This document shows, piece after piece, positions 34,113-44,800 of a stretch of DNA of 64,000 nt. The position numbers were made by a program, and so were the translations under genes. The stretch is from the NCBI GenBank assembly GCA_964036275.1, contig OZ038433.1:49871605-49935604 (forward strand). The letters are read 5' to 3'. The DNA comes from Litoditis marina. Lineage: Eukaryota > Nematoda > Chromadorea > Rhabditida > Rhabditidae. The notes under the pieces were generated by a model. That model was not told where the DNA came from. It saw nothing but the letters and a program-made list of their open reading frames with translations, and searched no databases. Position 1 is the stretch's first letter. Each line of letters opens with the position of its first letter.

Positions 34113-37100
34113 ATGTCGTCAGATTCTTTCCACGAGAAAGAGTTCCGACTACTCGTCTGTGGAGCATCTGGGGTAGGATATTTTATTTTATACAGTCGTA
34201 CAATAATGACTTACAGCTTGATTAATCTGTGATTTTGAATATTCATCATGTTCGCAAATTTCAAAACAGCCCTGAGGCCGTATGCATGAAACCTCCCGGG
34301 CCGGGTTTTGAATATAGCGCGGAAGTAATAGTTCTCTAGAGCTGAATTGGGTGAGAAATATCCGAATCTAGCTCGGGTTGGTATTCAAACCTGGCCCGGG
34401 ATGTTTCATACATACGGCCTCTGATCCATTGCCACGTGAAAGAAGGAAACCAATAGAGTATACTACAAGTAGAACGAATAGCCACGTAAAACTGGAATTA
34501 TAATGAGGAATCGTGCACTTTGTCATTGCACGTTTCTGAGCTCTGATGTGTTTACTAACAGTATATTACTAAATTTAAGTTGTAGTTTGGTCTCCGCGCA
34601 CATCAGATATTGCAGCAAATCCAAACACCAGGGTAGTAGAACTTATACCTACCGTATAGGCGTGTTTTCGCAAACAGCGCCGCATACTGTAAATCTCAAT
34701 TTTGTGCTGTGTATAATCACGTATAATGTATCACCGGCGCCTGTCCCTGTGACAGTGACCTATAGTTCAAGATTCTCAGACAAACCCGATAGACAACCTC
34801 ATACCAGCGTTGTTAGTGATGAGAACATCTGCACCAACTTTCAACAATAAAAGTAGTTATAAGAACAAAAATATCAGTTCATTAGAGGGTAGCGGTAGCT
34901 TGTTGAGGTAATGGGAAGAGAATACAAAACATATATATTTTGTTGAACCTAAACATGGAATTTGCACAGGTCGGGAAAACGACGATTTTGAAAAGTTTCT
35001 GCACCGAGTTTTCCTCAGAAGGGAAGGATGGAAATGGAAGTATGGAGCTGTGCATTGAGGACCAATATATACGAATTCAAGTCTGCGAGAGAGAAAAGGT
35101 TGGTTTTTCACTTCTTTCATGAACTTTTATGTTTTGATTTCAACTCGATTCAGCATTTTTACGTGATGATTACTTGTTCATATGTATAAAAGTTATTGAT
35201 TTGAAAATAGGCAGAACACGAGACAAAAACACTCGGGAGGTGGCACTTTTGAGAATATATCCATATTAAAATTGAAAAACTAACCAGAATATTACATGAT
35301 CAAAGAGTGCACACAAGTTCTCCTGAAACTGTAATTTATAGGGCAATTTTTTATGCTAGGTTACGCGACTAATGGAGGTGGTCTCAATGTTTCACAGTTA
35401 TGTCATAAACTGCTCGCGAAACAACAATCAGTCCCATGAAAATATGCAGCGATATACTTGAATAAGAACAAATCATTAGGAAAGTAAAGTATTCACACAT
35501 TGTAATTTAAAAAGTCTTGGTTCGGCTCAATATAGCAATACTTAATAGTTGGCTACTCAGCACGGGAATTTTCGTAGTACTCATCTCTATAGTACATCAG
35601 TAAAAACCCCAATCGTTCTCTGTTCATATGTGTAAATTTAGTGTTAGGTTCATTAGTGTCTCCCGGTTGTGTATGACAAAATAGCTTCGATTCCAAACTA
35701 GAAAATTTGTGGTCAAAACCCGGATCAAAGTAAGCTCATTTGAATGTTTCTTTTTAAAGTGGAGTCGTATCTATCCTTCCGAGTTCGACGCAGTTGCTGT
35801 CATGTTCTCTACGGACGATTTGGACGTAAGTTGATTTTGTTGTTACTGTTGTTATTATTTATATTAATATTAGTGATTTTATCATTACTATAAAATATTA
35901 TGAAGTTCTACTTTCACCATGAACAGTTTCTTTGTTTCCACTTTTTTCTAGGAGTTTGTACCAGCAACATAAAATAAGAGCAGGCCAGTAATGCCATAGA
36001 TGTATGAAGAAAGAGAACTCTTATTTTCGAGCTTTATTGAAACTCAGTGCTAGTGCAACTATAAATCAACCTCAAAATCTTGAATTAGTGTCAGGACGAT
36101 TTAGTGTTGCATCTCTAATCGGGTCGTTTGAATAAGCAAATTCAATCAGATAAAATGCCTTTACCCGTTGAGAAAAACATATAAACGTTTATTTGATAAT
36201 TGAGAAAGGGATGGTTTCCATGCAAACCTGAGAAGCAAACACACGCTAGTGTTGCATGTCATGTATATAACAAGCTCAATTTTTACAACGCTGCATAAAT
36301 TGCGAAGTTAGTCAGTTCGAACTATAATTGAACCTCAACAAACCAATAAATAGAATATGTGAAGAATTTATGAACTCCTTCTGTCTGTGATGATTGGGCT
36401 TGTGGTGGCAGTGAATAATGCCATCAAATATACACACTTAAAAGTTTCATTGCATGTATATAGGTAGCGCAATGATCCATTATCGATCAATGAAAAAAAT
36501 AAACAAGTTTTCAATCTAAAATATCGTTTTAGATTAAAAACTTGTTTATTTTTCTAATATATCGTTTAGTCACCGAAAGTTATGAATTCGACGTTTTAAA
36601 GCAGGACGATTATGTTAACCAATCGCGTGCCAAAGGTGCTTTGAACTGCAACTGAAAAATGTATTCGCAGTTTAAAGAACTGAAGCGTTGGGATGGGACC
36701 ACATAATCGTCCTTGTTTAAACTCGATCTACGGAACATTTGTATATTATGAGCTGTCTTTTCTTCCAGTCCTTCGAATATTGCGTAGAACTGATCAGAGA
36801 CGTCGAGTTGGGTGACTATATTCCCATGGTTGTCATCGAAAACAAAATGGATATTCTCCAAAAAAGTTCGATGGAAAAAGATTTGGTGGAAAGCCAGATG
36901 AAACAGCACAAATTACGTCTCTATCGGTGAGCTATAATTGTGCTGTCGAACAGGAGTTTCTTTCTTATTATTCATATTTTTCTGACCTACTGGCTGTAAG
37001 AATAAGAATAAGAGATGATATACAATATATTTACAGTGTAAATTGATCAAAAACTGTGTTAACCTTATTACTGGAAAGCTTTCAGTTGCTAATCATATGT

Positions 37101-37706
37101 GTAACATAACACATATAACATAACTATATGTGAAGAACCTTGTTGTCCTTAGTTTATTGCCAAACCAAGTAAACTGTTTCTTCCTTGATTGTCAAATGCC
37201 TCTTCTGTCTCTCTAGTGAAGTTCAGGAAAGAATGCTTTTAGAGTTTCTGCACTACAAGAGTTTAATGTTATGCACCCTTTCGCATACTTACTGGAAAAG
37301 TTGACCAGGTGGGTTTTTTAAAATTAATTTTTACGTTCGTATACTGAACAATAACGTCTTCTATAAAGTACACTCTTCTCAAATCAAGCATAAGGTGTAT
37401 GTTGCCGTATATTCTCGCTGTGTTTGTAGTTTGATCCCATTGCCTTTTGGTTTATTTTCGTGAATCATGCCATGTATAGAGATAAAACTACAACAAATGG
37501 TTGATCACTCATATGTCAAATAATTGCTCGTTTCTAATGTGTTGCATATTTTCAATTGAAACACACCAACTTTTTCTTTCAGGGGAAAAGATGAGAACTG
37601 GAACATTTCGACCAAAAGATCTCCGGTGGAGAACATACGACTGCCATCGAGAGAGGGATGGGCGGAGCCTAAATTTCGGAAGAAGGAAAAGTGTTCAATC
37701 ATGTAA
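34113..37706 (+). CDS. Divergent Ras-like small GTPase with CaaX box
   Basis: Exons 34113-34172, 34970-35098, 35760-35825, 36769-36926, 37222-37308, 37583-37706; 624 nt, 207 residues. The G1 P-loop is GASGVGKT (17-24), split by intron 1. G4 is NKMD (110-113) and G5 is VSAL (146-149). The protein ends KFRKKEKCSIM: a basic stretch and a CaaX motif whose Met favours farnesylation, implying membrane anchoring. The usual G3 DxxG is not recognisable; the equivalent stretch (about 56-75) reads IQVCEREKWSRIYPSEFDAV. It may therefore bind GTP without normal hydrolysis. Exons 3 and 5 use AAG acceptors; for exon 5 only the AAG site (37219-37221), not the TAG 5 bases earlier, keeps frame to the CaaX end. 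TTGCAG precedes the ATG by one base. No specific subfamily assigned. Confidence 0.85.
34274..34421. mobile_element. MITE with about 40-bp inverted arms, GTPase intron 1
   Basis: The left arm GAGGCCGTATGCATGAAACC and the right arm read in reverse GAGGCCGTATGTATGAAACA continue to match through CCCGGGCC and GTTT-GAATA. 148 bp, no reading frame; it lies wholly within the intron. Confidence 0.85.
34459..34565. mobile_element. MITE, CACGTG family, copy 8 (right arm shortened)
   Basis: The left arm and core are intact (TATACTACAAGTAGAACG, GTGCACTTTGTCATTGCACG); the right arm has lost the ATGTTTCACGTG segment. It lies in GTPase intron 1. Confidence 0.75.
37421..37500. repeat. Short element with GTTTGTAGTTTGATCC / AAACTACAA ends
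   Basis: Left motif TGTGTTTGTAGTTTGATCCC and, about 45 bases on, GATAAAACTACAACAAA in the opposite sense. The same paired arrangement occurs at 32243-32293. It lies in GTPase intron 5. Confidence 0.6.
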
Positions 37707-37875
37707 AATTATGTTGTGTTGCATTGAAACGATATAATTTCATCTAATTTTGTTGTTCAACTACCTTTCATTCCCGAACGCCGAACTGTCCAAATTACAT
37801 TCACTCACAGAAAATAGAGATTCGGGAACGTTTTGACCATGACATAACGCTAGAACTTAGATGTACGGAAGAAAA

Positions 37876-37881
37876 AATAAA
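37876..37881 (+). terminator. Likely poly(A) signal of the GTPase gene
   Basis: First AATAAA after the stop codon at 37704-37706, 170 bases downstream. The next gene is on the opposite strand and convergent. Confidence 0.5.
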
Positions 37882-38689
37882 AAAGTTAATTCGCCCTGAA
37901 ACGTGAACGAATATTACATCTCATTAGGTAGGATTGTAGTTCCATCAAGTCTAATAGGTCAACGAAGTTGAGCTACCGCTATTTCACCTAAGTGTGGCGT
38001 GCACTGTTCATATTGAAAATTTTCGGTTATCCCTAATGGGAGCAAGTATAACTTCTTAATCAAAGTAGAATAATGATTGACTACATACTCACTAGTTCAG
38101 TTCAAAAGTCAATAAAGCATTCAAAGCCCATAAAATTGCCTGCCAGTTGCGGACATTCTGCTAGGTTAAAGTCTCCTCCACCTTCAAACCTAGGTAATCT
38201 CGGTAGTAGGGGTAAAGCCAAAACTGGCATGGATCTTGTTGCCTACTATATGTTCAGGTCCCTAATTAGAGGAACGTAGAGTCGGGGCGTTCCGAACCGT
38301 GAGTTGTGAAGTTTGCTCCATCGCGATCCAAAATTCATCCTGCACTCAAGTGTTCTGCACTATATACTTATAGTATCGACACAAAGCGCTTTCATTGGTC
38401 CGTTTTTCGGCACCAGGAATAAGTCATTCAAAATTAAAAGTCATTAAAGTAAAAGTCATTAATTCACTTTTAGTCAGGATTTGAAAAATACCAAAATTTT
38501 CGAAAACTTTATTTCTGATTCTCAACTGTTTCTGTACTCAATGACTCTTACTTTCAAATGACTTTTACTTCATTGACTTTTAATTTTGAATGACTTATTC
38601 TGGTTTCCCCGTTTTTCAATAGTCTTTTCTTCTAACAAACCCGACATGTTTCATGTAACTACCCGGAAACAGTTCTGAAAGTGCAAACA
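37882..38689. other. Intergenic between convergent genes
   Basis: About 0.8 kb between the GTPase and endonuclease V 3' ends. A foldback element occupies 38413-38603; otherwise nothing seen. Confidence 0.5.
38413..38603. mobile_element. Foldback element with about 43-bp inverted arms
   Basis: Left arm CCAGGAATAAGTCATTCAAA and the right arm read in reverse CCAGAATAAGTCATTCAAAA, each continuing through TTAAAAGTCA and AAGTAAAAGTCATT. No reading frame. Confidence 0.85.
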
Positions 38690-38695
38690 TTTATT
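38690..38695 (-). terminator. Likely poly(A) signal of the endonuclease V gene
   Basis: AATAAA on the minus strand, about 130 bases past the TAA at 38827-38829. Confidence 0.5.
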
Positions 38696-38826
38696 TGTCA
38701 TGTGAGAGAAACAAGAACAATCAGAACAAAACCAAAAATATCACAGTGCATGGTGAAAGGAAAACACCCGAAAAACAAATAAATACGAAAATACCCCAAT
38801 CAATATGTCAACTAAAGCTTCGTAGA

Positions 38827-41490
38827 TTACGTATCAAACAACTCGCGGACCTTCTCTCGAGAACGCAGGTCTGCCTGGAAAAACTATTTTGGTACCAAAC
38901 ATAATGATAATTTATAAAGTGGCTACATATGTTCAGAGGCGATCAACTTCTAAAAAGTAAAGAATGTAGAAACTTTGTTTACCTCCAATAACCTAAACAC
39001 AAGAGTGGATAATTTCACATGCTAGGTTACTCGAACGATGATGAATCGTCTCAATGTTTCACGGATATTAGATACAGGGCCCGGCGGCGAACGATTAGTA
39101 AACCTAGCAATGAAACATCAAATACCAAACATCAAATATCTAGAGCAAAAACTTACCATTCGTACGGGCTCACATATCCTATTCCTCGCACAATGCTGTA
39201 CAATTTGAGTAGATAGATCCAACTCGATACCGTAACCAGCAGAAACGAAGACTGGTACCTAGAAAAGAAAATAATTTACAGATTCCTTCCCAAATTCACA
39301 GAATACACTTTTTTCTAGGGTATCACAAACTCATACAAAAAGTGAATATATGCATAGGATAATCTCGTCGACACATTTTTCAGTTAGTTAATCTCAAAAA
39401 TACTATATGAAAACACAGAAAAAAAACGCACAATTATAGTATGTGTGATGTTATTTAAACACATTCTAGTGAACCCAAGGTTTCGAGTTTTCGGAGAACC
39501 AAAATAAACCGATTAGTATAATTTGTGAGTAAATTTTCCGAACCTTTGATCCTCCAAGTCTGACGATGTTCATTGAAACCGGCAATAATACATCGAATGG
39601 GGCAAAACCATCGGACGATTGCAACGATATGGCGTCTACTAGCTGAAAAAGAAGAGAATGAATCAACCGCACAAACGTTCTTAGAAGCACTGACCCCAAA
39701 CTCCCTCTAAACCTTACTTGTCATTCTTCTGAACACATACTCTCGTACACTAAAATAAGGCCTCATTTTCTGCAAAAACTTGACAAATTGGGTTCTTCGT
39801 GAACAGAAAAGATGGAATAAGTTGTGTTGACCTCCCAATCCTTCATGACCTTCATACTATCTTTATGCCAGAAAAATCAATAAAATAGTTTCACCTTGTC
39901 TACTTTTTCGAGTACAGAAGCATCTGCGCCGACTTTCTTCAGAAGGGACAGATTCAGATTCTTGGCCACGCCAATAGACGCGACACCGCTGAGGGCACCA
40001 ATGTGCGACGCCACACCACATCCTGCACGAGAACATTGAAAACCGGCAATGTGAACACGGGGTGAAACATTCAGTTTTAACTGAACTACTGAACTGAAAC
40101 CTGGCCTCCTGACACTCAGCTCTTCGCTAACTAGTACTCCTATTTAAGTTGTTTATTTAACTAGAACTAGAGGTTCAGTTATATTACTATCAATACTTAT
40201 TATATACCCTAACTTGTCTTGTTCACAGCCAGACCAACCAGCCTGGTGCCAGCCAGTTACATTTGCGAAAACACGGGCGAATACCGGAGTATCATGAAAC
40301 ACAATGAATCGAGGCCAATTCTATATGTAACCGGGTTTTTTGGTGTACCTTTTTTAGGTTACCTGACAGCTAACCGGTGGGTAACCTAAAACTGAATTTC
40401 GGTTATCGTTCAAACTAACGGTAAAAACCAAATTTCGTGTAAGAAAAACATGTACCCGATTTCTCATTTTAGGTTACCGATCGGTTGAGGTAACCTGAAA
40501 AATAGGTTACCAAAAAACCCGGCCGGTTACATATAGAATTCTTCATAAATCGCACCTCTCGAATGGAATTTTCCGTTTCCGTCGCAAATAACGACATCCG
40601 GTCGAAGTTCCGGATGCGCCGCCATGAAACGCCTTATCACATCCGCAATCACATCGGCTTCCCTTCAAGAGTGAAACTATGAAACATGGATAAAACTATG
40701 AAACTAAAAGTGGCTGACTAAGAGTGGCTACCAAAGTTTGAAGTGGCGTAATTTAGTGCCGAACAGGATCGAAATACGCGATCTAAGACAGTCTTACGGT
40801 ATGTATTTCTTTTTCTCTCACACATTTCAAGCTTTCTCTAATTCGTTTGCGCAAAAATTATGTATCCGATCCGGTTATGCAAATGTTGGAAATCACTGAT
40901 ATACACCCCGGTTCTATCTAAAAGGTACGCACCTAATCGCCAGATAATCCGTGATGTATGGTTCGGTGATTAAAGTCACTTCCTCGTGTGCAGACAGATG
41001 CTGGAACCAATTGAAAGATGGTGCCAAAATCCAAAATGAATCTATTAAACATCAGCCAACACTCAAATGGCATCTTGACAAGTAAAATTCAATATATTCG
41101 GTGCGATAAGATTAATTTGACTATTTCACATGACAATTATGCAATTTGCTATTGCTATAGTCCAACCACTTTCTTAACATCAAATGGAAAGAAAACTATA
41201 CGGATATGAAACGACTACAAAGGGACAAAGGAAAGTTGGTAATATAAGTTCAAACATAAACATCTTTCTTTCTTTCTATCTTTCTCAATCAAAACATTCC
41301 ATGTGTCCCCACCGACCTTTAGATCTGGATAGGAGAAAACTGTTAGCGAGACGACAGCAAACTGTGAGTTGGTCTTCGAGGTGGAAATATCGACTCCGGC
41401 CACTATTTGAACTTCTTCGATAGACTCAATCGATTGCACAGCATAGGTAGACTGTCTTATCAACTCCTGAAAACAAGATTCTAATGCCAT
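38827..41490 (-). CDS. ENDOV: Endonuclease V (inosine-specific nuclease)
   Basis: Exons (minus): 41490-41317, 41000-40933, 40662-40556, 40022-39895, 39642-39544, 39258-39157, 38874-38827; 241 residues if started at the ATG at 41490 (MALESCFQELI...). Endonuclease V cleaves nucleic acid one base 3' of inosine; animal enzymes act mainly on RNA. Family motifs are all present: GVDIS (D34), YLAIRE (E82), VICDGNG (D108), FHS (H114), GCGVASHIG, IGVAK (K137) and PVFVSAGY near the end. The strand-separating wedge motif, usually PYIP, is PYIT (72-75). Exon 3 uses an AAG acceptor. The gene lies immediately downstream of ALG8 on the same strand; the TTTTCAG inside its first exon (41473-41467) would instead splice ALG8 to it in frame. 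Without that splice the ATG at 41490 lacks a nearby acceptor, so the true start is uncertain. Confidence 0.92.
40317..40541. mobile_element. Foldback element in ENDOV intron 3
   Basis: 225 bp with inverted ends: left AATTCTATATGTAACCGG then GTTTTTTGGT; right, read in reverse, AATTCTATATGTAACCGGCC then GGGTTTTTTGGT. The interior repeats TAGGTTACC and its complement several times. No reading frame. Confidence 0.85.
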
Positions 41491-41494
41491 ACAA

Positions 41495-41760
41495 GAGTAT
41501 GAACGGGATGAACATAATTGGGTTGTAAATTGAACTAGGTACACGTCAGTTTTCGGAATTAGGATTAGTACTGAAACGTGGCGGTAGAGGATCAAACTAC
41601 GACGACAATATTTCAAACCAATGGCAGAGTATACGCGGGATGAACATATCTGGGCTGTGAATTGAACTAAGTACTAAGTACACTTCAGTTTTTGAAATTG
41701 GGACTGAAACGTTCTGGGATCAAACTACAATCTTATCAGCGCAATTGCGCAACATTCGTT
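41495..41760. repeat. Diverged tandem duplication (period about 132 bp) between ENDOV and ALG8
   Basis: Two copies starting GAGTATGAACGGGATGAAC (41495) and GAGTATACGCGGGATGAAC (41627), both passing through TGAATTGAACTA or TAAATTGAACTA and ending near GGATCAAACTAC. They lie in the only interval separating the ENDOV start from the last ALG8 exon. Confidence 0.7.
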
Positions 41761-41865
41761 GAGCCACCCTGAGAAATGTAACCGGCTCGTACATTATTAC
41801 CACCCTATCTGACCACAATCAGATATACCTATCAGTTTTTGAATTGGGAGGTGAGAACTGGGAAA

Positions 41866-44800
41866 TCATAAAAAAACGTTACTGAACACACTTACTTCCG
41901 TGATTTCGCAACGTTTCTTTTTATAATAGAGCAAATATTCGTCCTCTATCGCCAGTTTTACGATCCAGAGATAGCAAGTCAACACTCCCATGGCATTATA
42001 CACCGACACAAACATGAGTGGCAGAAACTCCAACTTCGAGCCAAACATAATCTGGAAATGAATGACACATAATGTGGCCGTAAAAGCCGGTAGAAAAAAA
42101 GATTCCACCAATTAACAATTTGTTTCAATCACGTTTCGAGTGAAAATCTACTTTCTACTCGATTTTCCCGACCATAAATGTTATTGTGGTGATCGGAAAA
42201 TAATTTGAAATCTGATTCGAACACAACTGACAACTGTGAACTAGACTTGACATCAAGTAATTCATACCTTGTGGAAAAATGTGTTATACAACTCGATGAC
42301 GATCAATCCCATCAAATACACACGTGAAAACGTGGGAAGACTGAAGTCTAGCCGCAGACTGAACGCACTCCTGAACGAAATTACATTAAACCACTGCACA
42401 CGATTGAATCGACAGAAAAAAATTGAGATCCACACACTGAGAACCACCAATCTTCTGTGTAAATGTCATTTTTTATCGAAGTACTACGATACTGAATTCA
42501 TATACGCGTTAATTCTAGACGTTAATTAGAGACAGAAAAGGTATTATTTACAGTTATTAATTGTTCACAACAACTTCAGAAAGTCACCTGAACATGATGA
42601 GTGTTAGCAGAAAATACGAGGATCCTAGTCCGTATTTGATAGGCACCTCGAACAACGTATACAGCAGTGGGAATAGAGAGAAGGTAGTTATGGCCGAAAA
42701 CAGCACACAGACTGGCACGAAACGAGGATTCTGTAAATAGTTACAGCTGTCAATAATGAACAACACAATTTCACAAAAAGTTTGCTGTTTTTCATCAAAT
42801 CTTACAGAGAAAATCTACAATGCGAAGATTTAAACCACGCTATCTCTATTATCATTTGACGTTTGATATTTGCTAGCAAAGTCAAATAACTTCTGTACTG
42901 CCTAACTTGAAACTCTGTCTGCAATCTAAGTTTATGAGACATCAAATTTATGCAAGTTCTGGGTTTAAACTTCAGACGCTCAAGAAAAACGTTATTCTTA
43001 CCGAAAAAGCGGCCACTATCAACGGGATAGAGACTAGAAGTAGAGCCTTCTCATGCACGTGATAGCCGAAAAAGAAGAAGCTCAATGCGGATAGCACCAG
43101 GTGAACACTCAGATCGGTCTTCTTCTTCTGTAACATATTACATATCAAATATATATATCAAGTTATCGAGTAATTTGTATTCCACGGAACCAGACTACTA
43201 TAACGTTATGATCCAGCTTTTCCAGTACAGGTCACGAGAGGCCTCACCGTTCTCCGATTCATAACACATCCCAACATTTCAAAACCAAACCTACCACATA
43301 CGCAGGAAAATCTCAACAATGTAACCCCTGAGAGAAGCGAAGAACATTACACAACTCTCTGGTTCCAAGTTTCACTGCCACTAGACATAAACAACTCGAA
43401 ACAAATTACCTACTATAAGTGCCACATGGGGTATGTGAGCGACACGGTGTAATTTGCCATACAATGTTCCAATTGACGCTGTAATGAAAGAGCGCCCCTC
43501 ATTTGAATTTTCGCGCCAGAGGATTTGACGCCTACGCGTCGCAGACGCGAGGGGTTAACGCAAGAAATAGTGTGGACCAGCGAGAGTCTGCCCGCGAACT
43601 TCAAATATTTTTGAAATCCACAGTAATATCTTATGCCTCGCGGTAGTGCGCGACAAGTCACATATCGTTGCTCAAGAATCAACGAAAGCGTAACACCGTG
43701 GCGAAGACCCTGCAAGAAGAAACAACTGCACCTACCTGCATCAAAAGCAATCCTAAAGGTAGTAGAGACGCTACAACCAAAATCAACGAGATGACTGGAG
43801 AAATTGATGGAAGTACAGAGTGAGAGTGCTCCTGAAAGGAAGGATAATAATGTTTAGCTTACTTTGTGCATTTATATCGAGAAACACAAAAGCTCCGTGA
43901 AATGGTGAATGGTGATCCATACCCATTCTTTAAAATCTGAGAAAAATTCTCGATGAATTGATCGTTTTCCCGCGTTTTTACCACAATAACGAGAACGAAG
44001 CAGATAAATCTGCCAATCGAACCTAATTCGGCGAACAAGAAAAACTCATTTGTCTAACCTGCACAAGGCCGGAACTGTACGTAGGAGCCACGAACGTGCC
44101 AATCTTCAACAGGCTGCAGACCCTATATGACACGAGGTCGACGAAATTATACAGAGCCCAAGCATTTGGCGCCCAGTAAGCATGTGTTAAACCTGGAACA
44201 TCAAGTTTACAGGCAACGTCTGCTCAACCAATTTCGTGGAGAACTGTGTGATTGTTTCATAATTTACACTGCCAACTGTGAAAAAACTCACTTACCCCTG
44301 GAGACAGGAAAGAGTCTGGAGAATATTTGTTGGAGTTGTGGTAGACCGCCATAGAACAAGAAAGGACCGAAGGAGATGATAAAGGGAGCCGAGATGACGG
44401 TTGCGAGAATCAGTGCTGAAATAGACTCGAATTGCAAACATACCCCAGTAAAGCTATCCGAATAGACCGAAAAATCGACAAACAGGTTCCATTTTCGACA
44501 ATTATGGGACAATTTGATTGAAACACGAAAAAAAATCAATGATTTCGCATTCACAACAGACACAACTTCTCGTTTCCGCCGTAGGTTTGGGGACTAATTT
44601 ACTGCTAAAATTCTTGTAAGGTTTGCGATTTCAGAAGCAGTAATCTGAAAACTGAAACTTAATGGAACATAACAACATGTGATACAGGCTGATGAAATAT
44701 GAATCGTGACCCACTCAATTCGAGTTTACTAGCTTCACTTATTTATACCTTCTCCTTCCCAACACAAAGAATACTACTTATTTCTCATAAGTATGGGACA

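Noticed and set aside
43413..43715. Extra ALG8 exon starting [16 protein letters not shown]
   Set aside because: Skipping it joins exons 8 and 9 in phase 0 and matches the ALG8 family; including it would insert unrelated sequence.
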